Below the pieces are notes generated by a model that saw nothing but the letters and a program-made list of their open reading frames with translations, had not been told where the DNA came from and made no database searches. Below, in pieces: positions 33,523 through 43,360 of a stretch of 64,000 nucleotides of DNA. Each line of letters opens with the position of its first letter. Within the stretch, counting starts at the first letter, position 1. Location: contig CBDCPZ010000022.1 of the NCBI GenBank assembly GCA_965220465.1, forward strand, positions 372,001 to 436,000, written 5' to 3'. A program made the position numbers and the translations under genes. This DNA comes from JAHDHW01 sp965220465. Lineage in GTDB: Bacteria > Bacteroidota > Bacteroidia > Chitinophagales > Saprospiraceae.

Positions 33523-34509
33523 TTAGCCGCCAATAGCTTTCATCGAAAGTTCACTTCCTGTGAATTTCACATCTTGCTTTTGTTTCAAAGCTTGTTGAAG
33601 TCGTTGTTCCAAAAGAACATCATCTTCAAGACAATCCAGAACAGAAATTCCATTGTTATCACTCAGGCAGCCATAAATATTGCCAAAACTATCTAGGCGC
33701 AGGCGATTGCAATCAAAACAAAACGGACTTGATTCGTTGGCAATGATACCAAATTTAAAACCTTCGGTTGTTTCCCAATAGTTAGCAGTAGAAGATTCGA
33801 ATCTCCTTTTCTTTTGAAAATGGTATTTATTCGCAATGGTCCAAAGAATATCCTGCTCCGAAAAAAAATAGTCATTATGTCCATTATATAAATGCCCCAT
33901 TTTCATCAATTCCAAAAACCGAATAGTTACGTTTTTAGCAATAGCATATTCGAATAAAGGCAAAATTTGCGAGTCATTTATTCCTTTCATAATGACGCTG
34001 TTTATTTTTACATTTATTCCGTTTTCGATAGCTGCGTCAATTCCTTCAAGAGTCGCTTCAAGTTTGTCTCTTCGAGACATTTCAAAGAATATTTCCCTAT
34101 TTATAGCATCCAATGAAAAATTGATTCCATCAAGTCCGGCTTCGCTTAATGATGACGCTTTTCTTTTTAATAAAAATCCGTTAGTCGTTAAAACAACTCT
34201 TGGAATTCCAAGAGTTTTTAAAGCTTTAACCAACGGGACCAAATCTTTAAAGAGTGTGGGCTCTCCTCCGGTTAGTCTGACTGTTTCGAGGGAGGTATGG
34301 CGAAGTATGCCTTTTATGATAGAGATAAATTCATCGACGGAAAGCATTTTTTTGCCTTCTGTCATGCCTTCATTGGAGGTAGGAAGAAAAGCCTGGCTGT
34401 TCGAATCAGATTCGTGCACGCAATACAAGCATGCCAAATTGCACACATTTGTAAGACTTAAACGCAGGGTATTAAATTTTCTTCCTAAAGCATCCGCTTT
34501 CATCCTCAA
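33523..34509 (-). CDS. moaA: GTP 3',8-cyclase (molybdenum cofactor biosynthesis)
   Basis: A 328-residue radical-SAM enzyme starting molybdopterin synthesis from GTP. The SAM-cluster motif is CNLACLYC (C-x3-C-x2-C), the SAM-binding TGGEPTLF follows, the C-terminal cluster is CFDCNRLR with a third Cys in IYGCLSD, and the protein ends with the conserved Gly-Gly (KAIGG). No moaC, moaE, mog or molybdoenzyme genes are in this window, so the remaining pathway must be elsewhere. It is followed by the rhodanese lipoprotein. Start at the first or third codon (both Met). Confidence 0.95.
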   Translation of the reverse strand: MRMKADALGRKFNTLRLSLTNVCNLACLYCVHESDSNSQAFLPTSNEGMTEGKKMLSVDEFISIIKGILRHTSLETVRLTGGEPTLFKDLVPLVKALKTLGIPRVVLTTNGFLLKRKASSLSEAGLDGINFSLDAINREIFFEMSRRDKLEATLEGIDAAIENGINVKINSVIMKGINDSQILPLFEYAIAKNVTIRFLELMKMGHLYNGHNDYFFSEQDILWTIANKYHFQKKRRFESSTANYWETTEGFKFGIIANESSPFCFDCNRLRLDSFGNIYGCLSDNNGISVLDCLEDDVLLEQRLQQALKQKQDVKFTGSELSMKAIGG

Positions 34510-34582
34510 CTAAGGTTTAAATATTAACCAAAGATACACAATAAAGGTTTTTAAAACTATCCACAAGAAGCCTTTCGGCACA

Positions 34583-35770
34583 TTAAATATTTAGGATGTT
34601 TCTCCATTCCAAATATGCTTTAGAGTTGACAAAGTCAGGGTATTCAGCGAGCAAATCTTCCAAATCAATTTTCTTTGCTTCAAAATTGAAGATAATTGTA
34701 TCGAGAAACCCTGTTGCTTCGGCGTACTGTTTTGCCTGAATTAGAGAAACCAATTTGTACCAGTATGTTTCAAAGAGATCCGGATAATGCTCAATTACAT
34801 TATCAAAGAACGAAACAGATTTCTGATAAAGTTGTTCGCTTTGAAAAGTTTGGCCAATAAACAATTGCATCAAGGAATCTTCGCCGGTGAATTCACTCAA
34901 TTCGGTAATGGATTGCCTCGCTTCTTGATTTTCTTTTGCAGCAAGATGTTTAAGCACTTTAAAAAAGCACTTGAATACTTCGTTTTTTGGATCACTGGAT
35001 AGGTATTGATTTATGGCAGTTACGTAAGCAGAATCGCTCTTTTGAAAAGCAATTTTTAATGCAGCCCCTTGAAAAATTTTATCTTTCCTAAATTGCTCAG
35101 GAATACTGAAAAAAAGTTGTTCCGCTAGTTCTATATTTCCTAAAAAAAGCAATTCGCTGATGTAATCAATCTTGAGAAGGCTGTTGTGAAATTCATTTTC
35201 AGGATGAATATTATTAAAATCTCCTTTATTATATTCTCCCAGTAATTTCATGTGGCGAGAATAAGAGGTACTCCACAATTCGCCGGCGTAATAAATGTAA
35301 ACATCAGTAATGTTCAGCTTTCCATTTATCCGTTCCAGTTCACAATCAAAATAATTAAGTCCTTCTCGTTGAGAATAAATCCGGAAAATAATATGAGGAA
35401 CATGCTTTTGAAAATACAGTTTTGTAAAATTAAAATATCCATCATTACTTTTTAAATATCCCATGACCATGTCTCCAAAACGAATATTTTCTTTTACCTG
35501 AACAGCCAGGTTGGCGAGCTGATTTTTATTATAAGGTCCTAAATGATTGGCTACTTTTTTAAGAAACGAATAATGATTTAAAGATTCATTGAGAAAAGAA
35601 GGATCACTTTGATTGATGGATAATTCAATTTCTTTTGCGAATAAAATGCATTCTTCTTTTGATATCTTTTTATTCTCTTCAAAAAAGCCATTTGTAAACA
35701 AAACCAGAAATCCTATGGCCACCAAAATGCATAGCCCCAGGATTATAAATGGTGTTTTTTGAGAAGGCAT
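34583..35770 (-). CDS. membrane-anchored protein with TPR-like helical repeats
   Basis: A 395-residue protein I cannot assign to a named family. An N-terminal transmembrane segment (FIILGLCILVAIGFLVLFTNG, residues 8-28, one residue longer than quoted elsewhere) anchors a large soluble part. About 50-200 is mixed alpha/beta. From about 210 to 390, helix pairs such as LLFLGNIELAEQLFFSIPEQ, SEQLYQKSVSFFDNVIEHYP and LIQAKQYAEATGFLDTIIF look like TPR units, suggesting protein-protein interaction. It follows the mevalonate decarboxylase by 20 bases and precedes moaA by 73. Confidence 0.7.
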   Translation of the reverse strand: MPSQKTPFIILGLCILVAIGFLVLFTNGFFEENKKISKEECILFAKEIELSINQSDPSFLNESLNHYSFLKKVANHLGPYNKNQLANLAVQVKENIRFGDMVMGYLKSNDGYFNFTKLYFQKHVPHIIFRIYSQREGLNYFDCELERINGKLNITDVYIYYAGELWSTSYSRHMKLLGEYNKGDFNNIHPENEFHNSLLKIDYISELLFLGNIELAEQLFFSIPEQFRKDKIFQGAALKIAFQKSDSAYVTAINQYLSSDPKNEVFKCFFKVLKHLAAKENQEARQSITELSEFTGEDSLMQLFIGQTFQSEQLYQKSVSFFDNVIEHYPDLFETYWYKLVSLIQAKQYAEATGFLDTIIFNFEAKKIDLEDLLAEYPDFVNSKAYLEWRNILNI

Positions 35771-35790
35771 AAATTTGTAAAAAGTATTGA

Positions 35791-36882
35791 TTATAGCTTT
35801 GTTGGCCCAGGGCCCGCATTATCTGCGATAAATTCGTTGTTTTCGCAATATTTCAGCAACTCAGATTTTATAAATGATTGAACCTTTTCGGTAACATTAT
35901 CAGGATATAAAAGATGTAAATTAGGCCCCGCATCCAAACTGAAATATAACGGCAGTTTTGTTTCTTTTCTATAATAACGAATCATTTCAATCAATTTGAC
36001 GGTGTTGGGGCGCATCAACAAATAGGACGGGCTGGAAGTCATCATCAACGCATGCAAGGTTAGCGCTTCGTTTTCTGTGATATTTCCAAACAAGTCCAGG
36101 TCACCTGTTTTTAAAGCGATAAGTAAATGGTGCAATCGTTGTCGGGCTTGCTGATATCGATTAGTTGCGTAGATATTTCCATCCATCAAAGAGTGCCCAG
36201 CACGGCTCGAAACACTTTTTTCCCCTTTGCTGACGATAAGAATATCATCGTGAAAGGTTTTAAAAACAGTATTAATATGGTCTTCAAATGGAATTGCGAA
36301 TAAGTCGGAAGAACCTTCTATTTCACCACTTTCACCCCAAGCTGCCATCGTTGGATAAACGGATCGGCTTGCGCTTCCGGAACCTAAACGAGCCACAAAA
36401 GATGCTTTTTTAAAGAATTCTTTTTCATTTTCTAAAGTCCCAAAAAACAAGTCTTCTAATGAGCAAAGGCATAAAGCCAAAGCACTCATGCTGGAAGCGG
36501 AAGAAGCGATTCCTGCAGAATGAGGAAACGAATTGTAGGAGTGAATGATGAAATGCAGTTGTTTTAAAAAAGGAAAAATATCAACAACGCTTTCTAAGAA
36601 AGAGAGCACTTTTTTTCTGAACGCTTCGTTTGGAACAGTATCAAAAAAAAACTCAAGAGAAATAGAACCATCATGAGTATCAGGCTTTTCAAGGTATTCT
36701 ATAGTAGTTTCGGTAAATGCCTGATTCAGTGTAAAACTTATAGAAGGATTTTTGGGTAATTGCCGACCATGCTTACCCCAATATTTAATGATTGCGAGAT
36801 TCGAGGGACTTTTCCAGGATATCTTTCCTGATTTTAATGTTGATGTCTCCACAACCAGACGTGGATTTATATAATCAAGCAT
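35791..36882 (-). CDS. mvaD: diphosphomevalonate decarboxylase
   Basis: A 363-residue GHMP-superfamily enzyme. The N-terminal KSPSNLAIIKYWGKHGRQLP and KNPSISFTL, the ATP loop HSAGIASSASSMSALA, SASRSVYPTMAAW with the catalytic region, and FSLDAGPNLHLLYP are diagnostic for mevalonate diphosphate decarboxylase. It makes isopentenyl diphosphate, so this bacterium probably uses the mevalonate route, as some Bacteroidota do. Other mevalonate genes are not in the window. It is upstream of the TPR-like gene. Confidence 0.93.
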   Translation of the reverse strand: MLDYINPRLVVETSTLKSGKISWKSPSNLAIIKYWGKHGRQLPKNPSISFTLNQAFTETTIEYLEKPDTHDGSISLEFFFDTVPNEAFRKKVLSFLESVVDIFPFLKQLHFIIHSYNSFPHSAGIASSASSMSALALCLCSLEDLFFGTLENEKEFFKKASFVARLGSGSASRSVYPTMAAWGESGEIEGSSDLFAIPFEDHINTVFKTFHDDILIVSKGEKSVSSRAGHSLMDGNIYATNRYQQARQRLHHLLIALKTGDLDLFGNITENEALTLHALMMTSSPSYLLMRPNTVKLIEMIRYYRKETKLPLYFSLDAGPNLHLLYPDNVTEKVQSFIKSELLKYCENNEFIADNAGPGPTKL

Positions 36883-36970
36883 ATTAAAGCATTACTTTCC
36901 AATGAATTAATACCGCAAACTTAAATAAAGCTTTTGATAAAATAATTAGGGCAGGAATATAAAAGTTGAC

Positions 36971-37585
36971 TTATTGCTTAAGTCGATAGGATATATTAAA
37001 ATCATTTAATACGGCATCCAAAATTGGATCTTCTCCAGGTGTATACCCATCTTTGAGTCGATAGCCATAAAATTTTCCGAATTCATTATAATAAGTTGCC
37101 GTAAACCCTCCGCGCAAATCTTTTAAAAGCGAATAAAAAGGGGTATCCAGTTCTTTTTCAATCATTTTAATTAGAATCTTTCCCTGGGTCCGGGTCAGGT
37201 TTTTCATGGGGTCTTTAAACTCTTCTTTCAGTTCTTTTTGAAGCCTTTTTATATGTTTTTTTCTTTTGCGTTTTGACATGGTCTGCGTCACATGCTCTGT
37301 CTCTCGAAAAATCCGGATCGCATCTTTTGCAAAAGGATAAACAATATTTGCGTATCGGCGATACAATAAATAGCGTCTGTATTCTTCATCACTTTCAAAA
37401 GTACGAGGACTTGAAACGGATACTGGCTCAAGGTCTGCGATAATAAAAGTGTCGGTTTCAGTTATCAGCGCGGTCACTATTTCACCATTAATTTTTAGCT
37501 TCTCCTCTCTGTCGTTAAATTGCGCAAAAACAGAAACGGTGGAAATCAGGAAAATCAATATAATGAAGATAAACTCTTTTTTCAT
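36971..37585 (-). CDS. DUF4294 family exported protein
   Basis: A 204-residue protein of the bacteroidote DUF4294 family. A signal peptide (MKKEFIFIILIFLISTVSVFA) precedes TDTFIIADLEPVSVSSPRTF and the family signature EEYRRYLLYRRYANIVYPFA, then a basic helical stretch (SKRKRKKHIKRLQKEL) and LRGGFTATYYNEFGKFYGYR. Its function is unknown. I chose the Met at 37585 as the signal-peptide start. It lies 88 bases after mvaD in the same direction. Confidence 0.85.
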   Translation of the reverse strand: MKKEFIFIILIFLISTVSVFAQFNDREEKLKINGEIVTALITETDTFIIADLEPVSVSSPRTFESDEEYRRYLLYRRYANIVYPFAKDAIRIFRETEHVTQTMSKRKRKKHIKRLQKELKEEFKDPMKNLTRTQGKILIKMIEKELDTPFYSLLKDLRGGFTATYYNEFGKFYGYRLKDGYTPGEDPILDAVLNDFNISYRLKQ

Positions 37586-37677
37586 TTTCTCAATGTATTG
37601 CATGTCTTACAATTTAAAACAAAAAACGATAGGATGTAACTAATTATTTGTTAACGAATTGGAAATGTGTAGAATAA

Positions 37678-37715
37678 AAAAAGTGCAAAACCTCTTTAAT
37701 GATCCTGCACTTTTT
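37678..37715. terminator. rho-independent terminator, bidirectional form
   Basis: AAAAAGTGCA and TGCACTTTTT form a perfect 10-bp stem around an 18-base loop, with A- and T-runs on both sides. It lies 17 bases past the stop of the amidohydrolase gene at 37733 (minus strand). Confidence 0.75.
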
Positions 37716-37732
37716 GCTTTTAAAGCTGAGTC

Positions 37733-39037
37733 TTATTTGTTTTGAGTCTCATATTTTGCTTTATATTTTCGATAAAGTGCTTTTTGTTTATTGTCTAAAT
37801 CAAGTTCCTTTCCGCGAATAAAGGCCTGAACAACTTTGCAAGTTCGCATGTCTAAAACATCTCCTTCTGAAATAAAAAGCGTTGCATCTTTTCCTTCTTC
37901 CAAAGAACCAACAGATTGATCGACACCTAAAATTTTTGCAGTATTTAAAGTCAGGGCTTTAATTGCCTCTTCACAATCTAAACCATAGCCAACAGCCTGC
38001 CCTGCTTGAAAAGGAAGATTTCTTTGGGTATCGTGTCCAGAATGACTGAAACAAAATAAGATACCCGCTTCTTGCAATTGAACAGGAGTCTTAAAAGGTT
38101 GATCGATGTCATCGTCTTCACTACTTGGCAGGCTTTGCGTTGAATTGATGATAACCGGAATGTTGTGCTCTTTCAAAAAATCTGTTATCATCCAGGAATC
38201 TTTCGCTCCGACGATTACAAATTCGAGGTCATATTTTTTAGCAAAAAGAGTTGCCTGCATAATTGTTTTTGCTTGATTTGTATGGACAAACAACTTTTTA
38301 CTTTTATTAAAAAGGCCTCGCATGGCTTCAAACTTTAAGTTCAGGGTTTCCGGACTTGAGTTTTTAGAATAAGCAGAAGCTTCATCGAAAAATTTTTCAA
38401 GCTCCAGTACCTGTTCTTCGTATTTTTTATTTTTATTGATTACTTCTGTATTGTTTCCCTTTGAAAAACTGAACAGTGACGGCCAGTTTAAATGGATACC
38501 AACATCTTCGCGATACAATGCATCTTCCCAGTTCCAGGCATCCAACTCCACAATACTGGAACTTCCAGGAATTCTTCCACGTTGAGGGGAGATCTGAGCC
38601 AGTAAAACGCCATTCGAGCGAACAGTTGGAGTTACTTTAGAATCTGTATTATAAGCAATGATTGACCGTACATTTGGATTCATTTGTCCCACTTCTGTCT
38701 CATCCCTGGTTGCTCGGACGGCACTAATCTCAACCAATCCAATTGTAGTATTTGGAGCGATAATGCCTGGGTAAATGTGTTTTCCTGTTGCATCTATTAT
38801 TTTATAATTTTTACTCCCATCAATTCTGATCAAACGTGCGTCCGCTACCAAATTGATTTTTCCATCTTCGAAAGCGATTGCACTGTTTTCGATTACCTGG
38901 CCATTTCCAAGATGGGCGGTTGCCCCGGTTATTAATATAGGTTGACTTTGCGGAGGTGCCGGAGTTTGTTGGGCATAAGCATGGTTTGCCACGATTGTTA
39001 GTAAAAGAAGAAATTGAAATTTTTTATAAAAAGTCAT
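37733..39037 (-). CDS. exported amidohydrolase-like protein lacking the HxH metal motif
   Basis: A 434-residue protein with signal peptide (QFLLLLTIVANHAYAQ). It has the amidohydrolase composite fold: an N-terminal ILITGATAHLGNGQVI sandwich, a barrel, and GSLEEGKDATLFISEGDVLD with AFIRGKEL at the end. The position where HxH follows the first barrel strand reads YPGIIAPNTTIGLVE, so both metal-binding His are missing, and no other metal ligands stand out. It may be a non-catalytic partner of the larger amidohydrolase encoded 30 bases upstream; tandem exported pairs of this type are frequent in Bacteroidota. Confidence 0.85.
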   Translation of the reverse strand: MTFYKKFQFLLLLTIVANHAYAQQTPAPPQSQPILITGATAHLGNGQVIENSAIAFEDGKINLVADARLIRIDGSKNYKIIDATGKHIYPGIIAPNTTIGLVEISAVRATRDETEVGQMNPNVRSIIAYNTDSKVTPTVRSNGVLLAQISPQRGRIPGSSSIVELDAWNWEDALYREDVGIHLNWPSLFSFSKGNNTEVINKNKKYEEQVLELEKFFDEASAYSKNSSPETLNLKFEAMRGLFNKSKKLFVHTNQAKTIMQATLFAKKYDLEFVIVGAKDSWMITDFLKEHNIPVIINSTQSLPSSEDDDIDQPFKTPVQLQEAGILFCFSHSGHDTQRNLPFQAGQAVGYGLDCEEAIKALTLNTAKILGVDQSVGSLEEGKDATLFISEGDVLDMRTCKVVQAFIRGKELDLDNKQKALYRKYKAKYETQNK

Positions 39038-39067
39038 TTTGTGATTTTTGTAAGGTTATGATTTGCT

Positions 39068-42061
39068 TTACCCTTTCATTTCATCAAAAACATCATCGCA
39101 GTGATAAAGGTGTTTTTTTCGGGTTTTCACTGGCTGAGTTTCTTTTCCTCCTGCTTTTTCGTTCAACATCTTTTGGATAATTCGGGCACGTTCTTTTTGA
39201 ATATATTTTCTGGTTTTCAAATCTTCTGTCCGATCAAAATATTTGATTCCATTGATAAGAGTAATTTCTGCTTTTGCATAAATCGACAGAGGATTTTCGG
39301 ACCAAAGGACTAAATCTGCATCTTTTCCTTCTTTAATACTCCCGACTCGATCATCAATATGCAGCATTTTAGCTGGATTCAGGGTAACAAATTTCCAGGC
39401 TTCCTCCTCCGAGATATCGCCGTACATCACTGCTTTTGCAGCTTCCTGGTTGAGGCGCCTTGCCATTTCAGCATCGTCCGAATTGAAACCCGTAAGCACA
39501 CCCTGGTCATGCATGATAGCTCCATTATATGGAATGGCATCGATCACTTCATATTTGTAAGCCCACCAATCGGAAAAAGAGGAGCCTGCTGCGCCATGTT
39601 TTGCCATTTTATCGGCGACTTTGTAGCCTTCCAAAATATGAGTAAATGTATTTACTCGAAAACCATGCTCTTCAGCGACTTTCATCAGCATATTGATTTC
39701 TCCTTGTTGGTAGGAGTGGCAAGTAATAAAACGTTTGCTTTCTAATACTTCGAGCAAAGCTTCTAACTCCAAATCTTTACGATAGTGTTTACCGGAGGTT
39801 TTCAATTTACCATATTCTTGCGCTTGGGTAAAATAATCTTCATAAACCTGCTCGACGCCCATTCGGGATTGAGGGAAACGGGTTCTATTGTCATCGCCCC
39901 AGTTCGATTGTTTTACATTTTCACCTAAAGCAAATTTTATAAAAGGAGCCGCATTTTCAAATTTCATTTCTTCAGGAGTCAAACCCCAGCGTAATTTTAT
40001 AATCGCTGATTGTCCGCCAATTGGATTCGCAGAGCCATGAAGAATTTGAGAAGTGGTCACTCCACCGGAAAGTTGTCGGTAAATATTTATGTCTTCAGAG
40101 TTTAGAATATCACCGATTCGAACTTCTGCTGAACTGGCTTGTGTTCCTTCATTTCCTCCTCTAAAGATGGCGATGTGCGAATGCTCATCAATAATTCCAC
40201 AGGTAAGATGTTTTCCACGTGCTTCGATTACCGTTGCGCTTCTATCCTGAATGTTTTTTTCAATTTTTTCAATTTTTCCGTTACGGACCAACACATCTGT
40301 TTGATCCAAAATTCCAGCCTTTTCGTTCGTCCAAACGGTTGCATTTTTTATCAGATATGTTTTAGGACTGGGCTTGTTTTCCCAGCCATGTGCAACGAAT
40401 GGGTAAATTATATTTCCCATATTTAAAGTGCCCTCCTTTTTGTCTTCTTTTGTATCATCCCCTTTATCACGGTCAGAAATACCACGAGTATAGTTTGCGG
40501 TCCAGCTTATCCAGTCTCCGTTCGCCAAAGTTCCTTTTCCTGACCAACCGGTATCGGTAACCACTCCTGAAAGCGATGTTTTTTCGTTTTTGTCTTTATC
40601 CGGTTGAAAAGAAAGGTTGATCGTTCCATTTGAAAAGGAATAGGTGACCTTAATTTCTGTGGAATCATTAACTTTTATGAGCATCTTAGGTTTTTCATTG
40701 CTTCCGGTTACGTGCAGCAAGTAATTTTCAGATCCGACATTTAAATTATAAACACCAAGCAAATTAGTGTCGTCAATAACTTCGATGATGTATGCTTTTC
40801 CTCGCACCCAGTTGTGTAAAATTTTTGTTTCCTTTTTAAAAACATCGTCGGTAGTAATAATAAAATTGGCAAATTTCCCACTTTCAAGGCTTCCTATATT
40901 TTCATATGCTCTAATGAGTTTTGCGGGAGTGTAGGTGAGTGCTTTTAATGCCTGTTCTTCAGTGAGCCCAATTTCAATAGCCGCTCGAAGATTGGTGCTA
41001 AAAGATTTAATTTCTTTTAAACCATCAGTTGTAAGGGCAAATTCTATGTTAGCTATTGTAAGTTTTGCAGGATTTGTTGGAGCTAGTTCCCAATGTTTCA
41101 AATCTGACAATTCTGCCTGCAATGCATCAAAAGGGTCTTCAACGTCGAAAGCTTTTGGAAAATCAATTGGAATAATGAAAGCAGATTCTGTATTTTTCAA
41201 AGCTTCCAGCCTGCGATATTCCTGTCCACTCCCTTTTATAATATAATTTTTATCAAATTCATTTGCAATTTTTATAGCCCTTAATGCGGAAATTTGATCG
41301 TCGACATCAAATATTTGTGGAAGATGCTGTACATCGTTCCAGGCTTCAAGCGATAAGTTTTTTTCTTCTTTTTGACCATAATCGTTGTACCATTCGCCAT
41401 CCAGATAGGTTTGACGAAGTAAGGCGATACAGCCCATTAAAGAACTAGGATAAGATTGAGTAGATTTGCCTTTTCGAAAAGACATGTGATGGGCGCCTTT
41501 TTCTTTGATAACATTGAGGTGTTCTCTATCTTCTCCAAGCATGACAAGCGTTGAAGTTCCACGTGAAATGCCATCCATTTGGTGGGAAAGAACAGTACCA
41601 AAGCCAATATCCCGAAAACTTTTGGCGGTTTTTCCATTCACAGAAAAATGTTCAACCGCATTGAATTCAGGCTTTAAAGCTTCGTTCCAACTAAAAGCGC
41701 CTTTTTTATTGGAAAGCATTTGAGGCTGCTGTTGGGTTTTTTTACCGACTGCTTTTGGCTCCGGCATTCCATAATTTGTGCACAAATCAATGAATGAAGG
41801 GTAAATATATTTTCCAGCACAATTGATAACTACAGCACCTTCTGGAATCTTGATTTGAACACCGATAGCTTCCACTTTTCCATCTCGGATCAAAAGCGTT
41901 GCGTTTTCAATTTTTTCATTATAAGTTTTAAAAATAGTCGCATTAGTGAAAGCATATAATCCATCGCGGCTGTCTCGAACGCCATTTTCAGGAAAGGTTT
42001 TTTGTGCCAACAGGATCGGTCCGCAAAGCAAAAATAAAAGAATGGGTATTAGTCTATTCAT
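39068..42061 (-). CDS. exported double amidohydrolase-like protein
   Basis: A 997-residue protein with signal peptide MNRLIPILLFLLCGPILLAQ. Residues about 35-450 form one amidohydrolase-like unit (FTNATIFKTYNEKIENATLL; GSLESGKFANFIITTDDVF) in which the HxH site reads IDLCTNYG. A beta-rich linker spans about 450-590. Residues about 595-960 form a second unit with an intact site: IDEHSHIAIFRGG, TCHSYQQGEINM, FTHILEGYKVADK and GFNSDDAEMAR. The protein therefore pairs one apparently dead and one active domain. The substrate is unknown; dipeptidase or cyclic-amide hydrolase roles are possible. It is probably co-transcribed with the downstream single-domain protein. Confidence 0.88.
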   Translation of the reverse strand: MNRLIPILLFLLCGPILLAQKTFPENGVRDSRDGLYAFTNATIFKTYNEKIENATLLIRDGKVEAIGVQIKIPEGAVVINCAGKYIYPSFIDLCTNYGMPEPKAVGKKTQQQPQMLSNKKGAFSWNEALKPEFNAVEHFSVNGKTAKSFRDIGFGTVLSHQMDGISRGTSTLVMLGEDREHLNVIKEKGAHHMSFRKGKSTQSYPSSLMGCIALLRQTYLDGEWYNDYGQKEEKNLSLEAWNDVQHLPQIFDVDDQISALRAIKIANEFDKNYIIKGSGQEYRRLEALKNTESAFIIPIDFPKAFDVEDPFDALQAELSDLKHWELAPTNPAKLTIANIEFALTTDGLKEIKSFSTNLRAAIEIGLTEEQALKALTYTPAKLIRAYENIGSLESGKFANFIITTDDVFKKETKILHNWVRGKAYIIEVIDDTNLLGVYNLNVGSENYLLHVTGSNEKPKMLIKVNDSTEIKVTYSFSNGTINLSFQPDKDKNEKTSLSGVVTDTGWSGKGTLANGDWISWTANYTRGISDRDKGDDTKEDKKEGTLNMGNIIYPFVAHGWENKPSPKTYLIKNATVWTNEKAGILDQTDVLVRNGKIEKIEKNIQDRSATVIEARGKHLTCGIIDEHSHIAIFRGGNEGTQASSAEVRIGDILNSEDINIYRQLSGGVTTSQILHGSANPIGGQSAIIKLRWGLTPEEMKFENAAPFIKFALGENVKQSNWGDDNRTRFPQSRMGVEQVYEDYFTQAQEYGKLKTSGKHYRKDLELEALLEVLESKRFITCHSYQQGEINMLMKVAEEHGFRVNTFTHILEGYKVADKMAKHGAAGSSFSDWWAYKYEVIDAIPYNGAIMHDQGVLTGFNSDDAEMARRLNQEAAKAVMYGDISEEEAWKFVTLNPAKMLHIDDRVGSIKEGKDADLVLWSENPLSIYAKAEITLINGIKYFDRTEDLKTRKYIQKERARIIQKMLNEKAGGKETQPVKTRKKHLYHCDDVFDEMKG

Positions 42062-42103
42062 TACAACAATTGAGTTTTAAGTTCAAGTACTTTCGGGAGT
42101 GAA

Positions 42104-42111
42104 CAAATATA
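42104..42111 (-). promoter_or_regulatory. possible -7 element for the amidohydrolase pair
   Basis: TATATTTG on the minus strand fits TAnnTTTG and ends 42 bases before the ATG at 42061; no -33 partner is seen. Confidence 0.3.
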
Positions 42112-42176
42112 TTGATAAATTTGTGAATAAATTATAATTGTTTGTTTTCAATAACAGCAACAGGCAGGACACAAAA

Positions 42177-43343
42177 ATGGATTTAAATAAAGAGATAGAA
42201 TCGTTTTTAATCAATTTTCAAAGCAGTGTTGAGAATGATACTTTTATAAAGTTGACGCTAAGCAAACCTACGGGAAATGAACCCGAGTTGAAAAATGTTT
42301 ACGTTCGCCCAATAGAAATCAAGAGCCAACTAATGCTCTCTTTTACGCTTCGATATAAAACAAAAGATATTGTAAAAAATTATAGCCTGGAAGAAGCGAA
42401 TGGTATTATTAGTCTTTGGCTGGGCGGTACTTTTTTAAATGCAAACCTTCTTACAGCAGAAGCGGATTATACCTTAATGTTTAATAAAAAACGAAAAGCA
42501 AAATTTTTAAAGAAAAAGGCATCAAATCAAACTATTCCGGAAAAATTACATAATCGGGAAAAAAAGCAATGGATTAATCCTTTAAAAAGTCATTTTTTAA
42601 ACGAGCTTGGCATCACCAACGAGCGTGGAGAAGTGCTTAAAAGTAGCCAGCGCAAGTTTCGGCAGATCAACAAGTTTATTGAAATCATTGACAGCCTCTT
42701 ACCATCAAAAACCAAAACATCAACCTTTAAAATTGTGGATGTTGGAAGTGGAAAAGGATATTTGACCTTTGCTCTTTACGATTATTTAAAAAACACAAAG
42801 CAATGGAATCCAGAGATTTACGGGATAGAATTGCGAAAACCACTTGTAGATTTTTGTAACAATCTGGCGAGCCAGTCTGGTTTTGATGACCTTCATTTCA
42901 TCGCAAAAGACATCGATGATTTTGAAGTTGAAAAACTGGATGTGTTGATTGCACTACACGCCTGCGACATTGCCACGGATATTGCGATTGCAAAAGGGAT
43001 TCAGTCAAAAGCCGAAATCATCGTAGTTGCACCGTGTTGTCACAAGCAGGTTCGAAAAGAGATCAATTGCCATACAGAAATGAGCGCAGTATTGAAACAT
43101 GGAATCCTGGAAGAGCGACAAGCCGAACTGATTACGGATGGGATTCGGGCCTTGCTTTTGGAAGCAAATGGTTACAAAACGAAGGTTTTTGAATTCATTT
43201 CAACAGAGCACACCAGCAAAAACTTGATGATTGTTGGAACAAAAGCCAAAGTAAAACCAGATGCTTTGCAAAAAGTAGCAGCCATTAAAAAAGAATTTGG
43301 GATTGGGTTTCACTATTTAGAAAAATTACTTTCAAAAGCGTAA
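42177..43343 (+). CDS. class I SAM-dependent methyltransferase (GSTCD-like, Methyltransf_32 type)
   Basis: A 388-residue protein. A unique N-terminal region (about 1-150) precedes a Rossmann methyltransferase: motif I is IVDVGSGKGYLTFALYDYL, the acidic loop is IYGIELRKPLV, and LIALHACDIATDIAIAKGI plus VVAPCCHKQVRKEI form motif IV and a Pro-Cys-Cys-His signature shared with human GSTCD and bacterial relatives. The substrate is unknown; RNA is suggested by relatives. I chose ATG at 42177 because the longer frame starts at TTG (42138). It converges with the DUF6090 gene. Confidence 0.85.
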   Translation: MDLNKEIESFLINFQSSVENDTFIKLTLSKPTGNEPELKNVYVRPIEIKSQLMLSFTLRYKTKDIVKNYSLEEANGIISLWLGGTFLNANLLTAEADYTLMFNKKRKAKFLKKKASNQTIPEKLHNREKKQWINPLKSHFLNELGITNERGEVLKSSQRKFRQINKFIEIIDSLLPSKTKTSTFKIVDVGSGKGYLTFALYDYLKNTKQWNPEIYGIELRKPLVDFCNNLASQSGFDDLHFIAKDIDDFEVEKLDVLIALHACDIATDIAIAKGIQSKAEIIVVAPCCHKQVRKEINCHTEMSAVLKHGILEERQAELITDGIRALLLEANGYKTKVFEFISTEHTSKNLMIVGTKAKVKPDALQKVAAIKKEFGIGFHYLEKLLSKA

Positions 43344-43360
43344 TTGTAAAAACAGTTGAT

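Noticed and set aside
41555..41570. AGTTCCACGTGAAATG, 13 of 16 matches to parS
   Set aside because: Not palindromic in its outer bases, lies 34 kb from the perfect pair and within coding sequence; chance match to CACGTG is likely.
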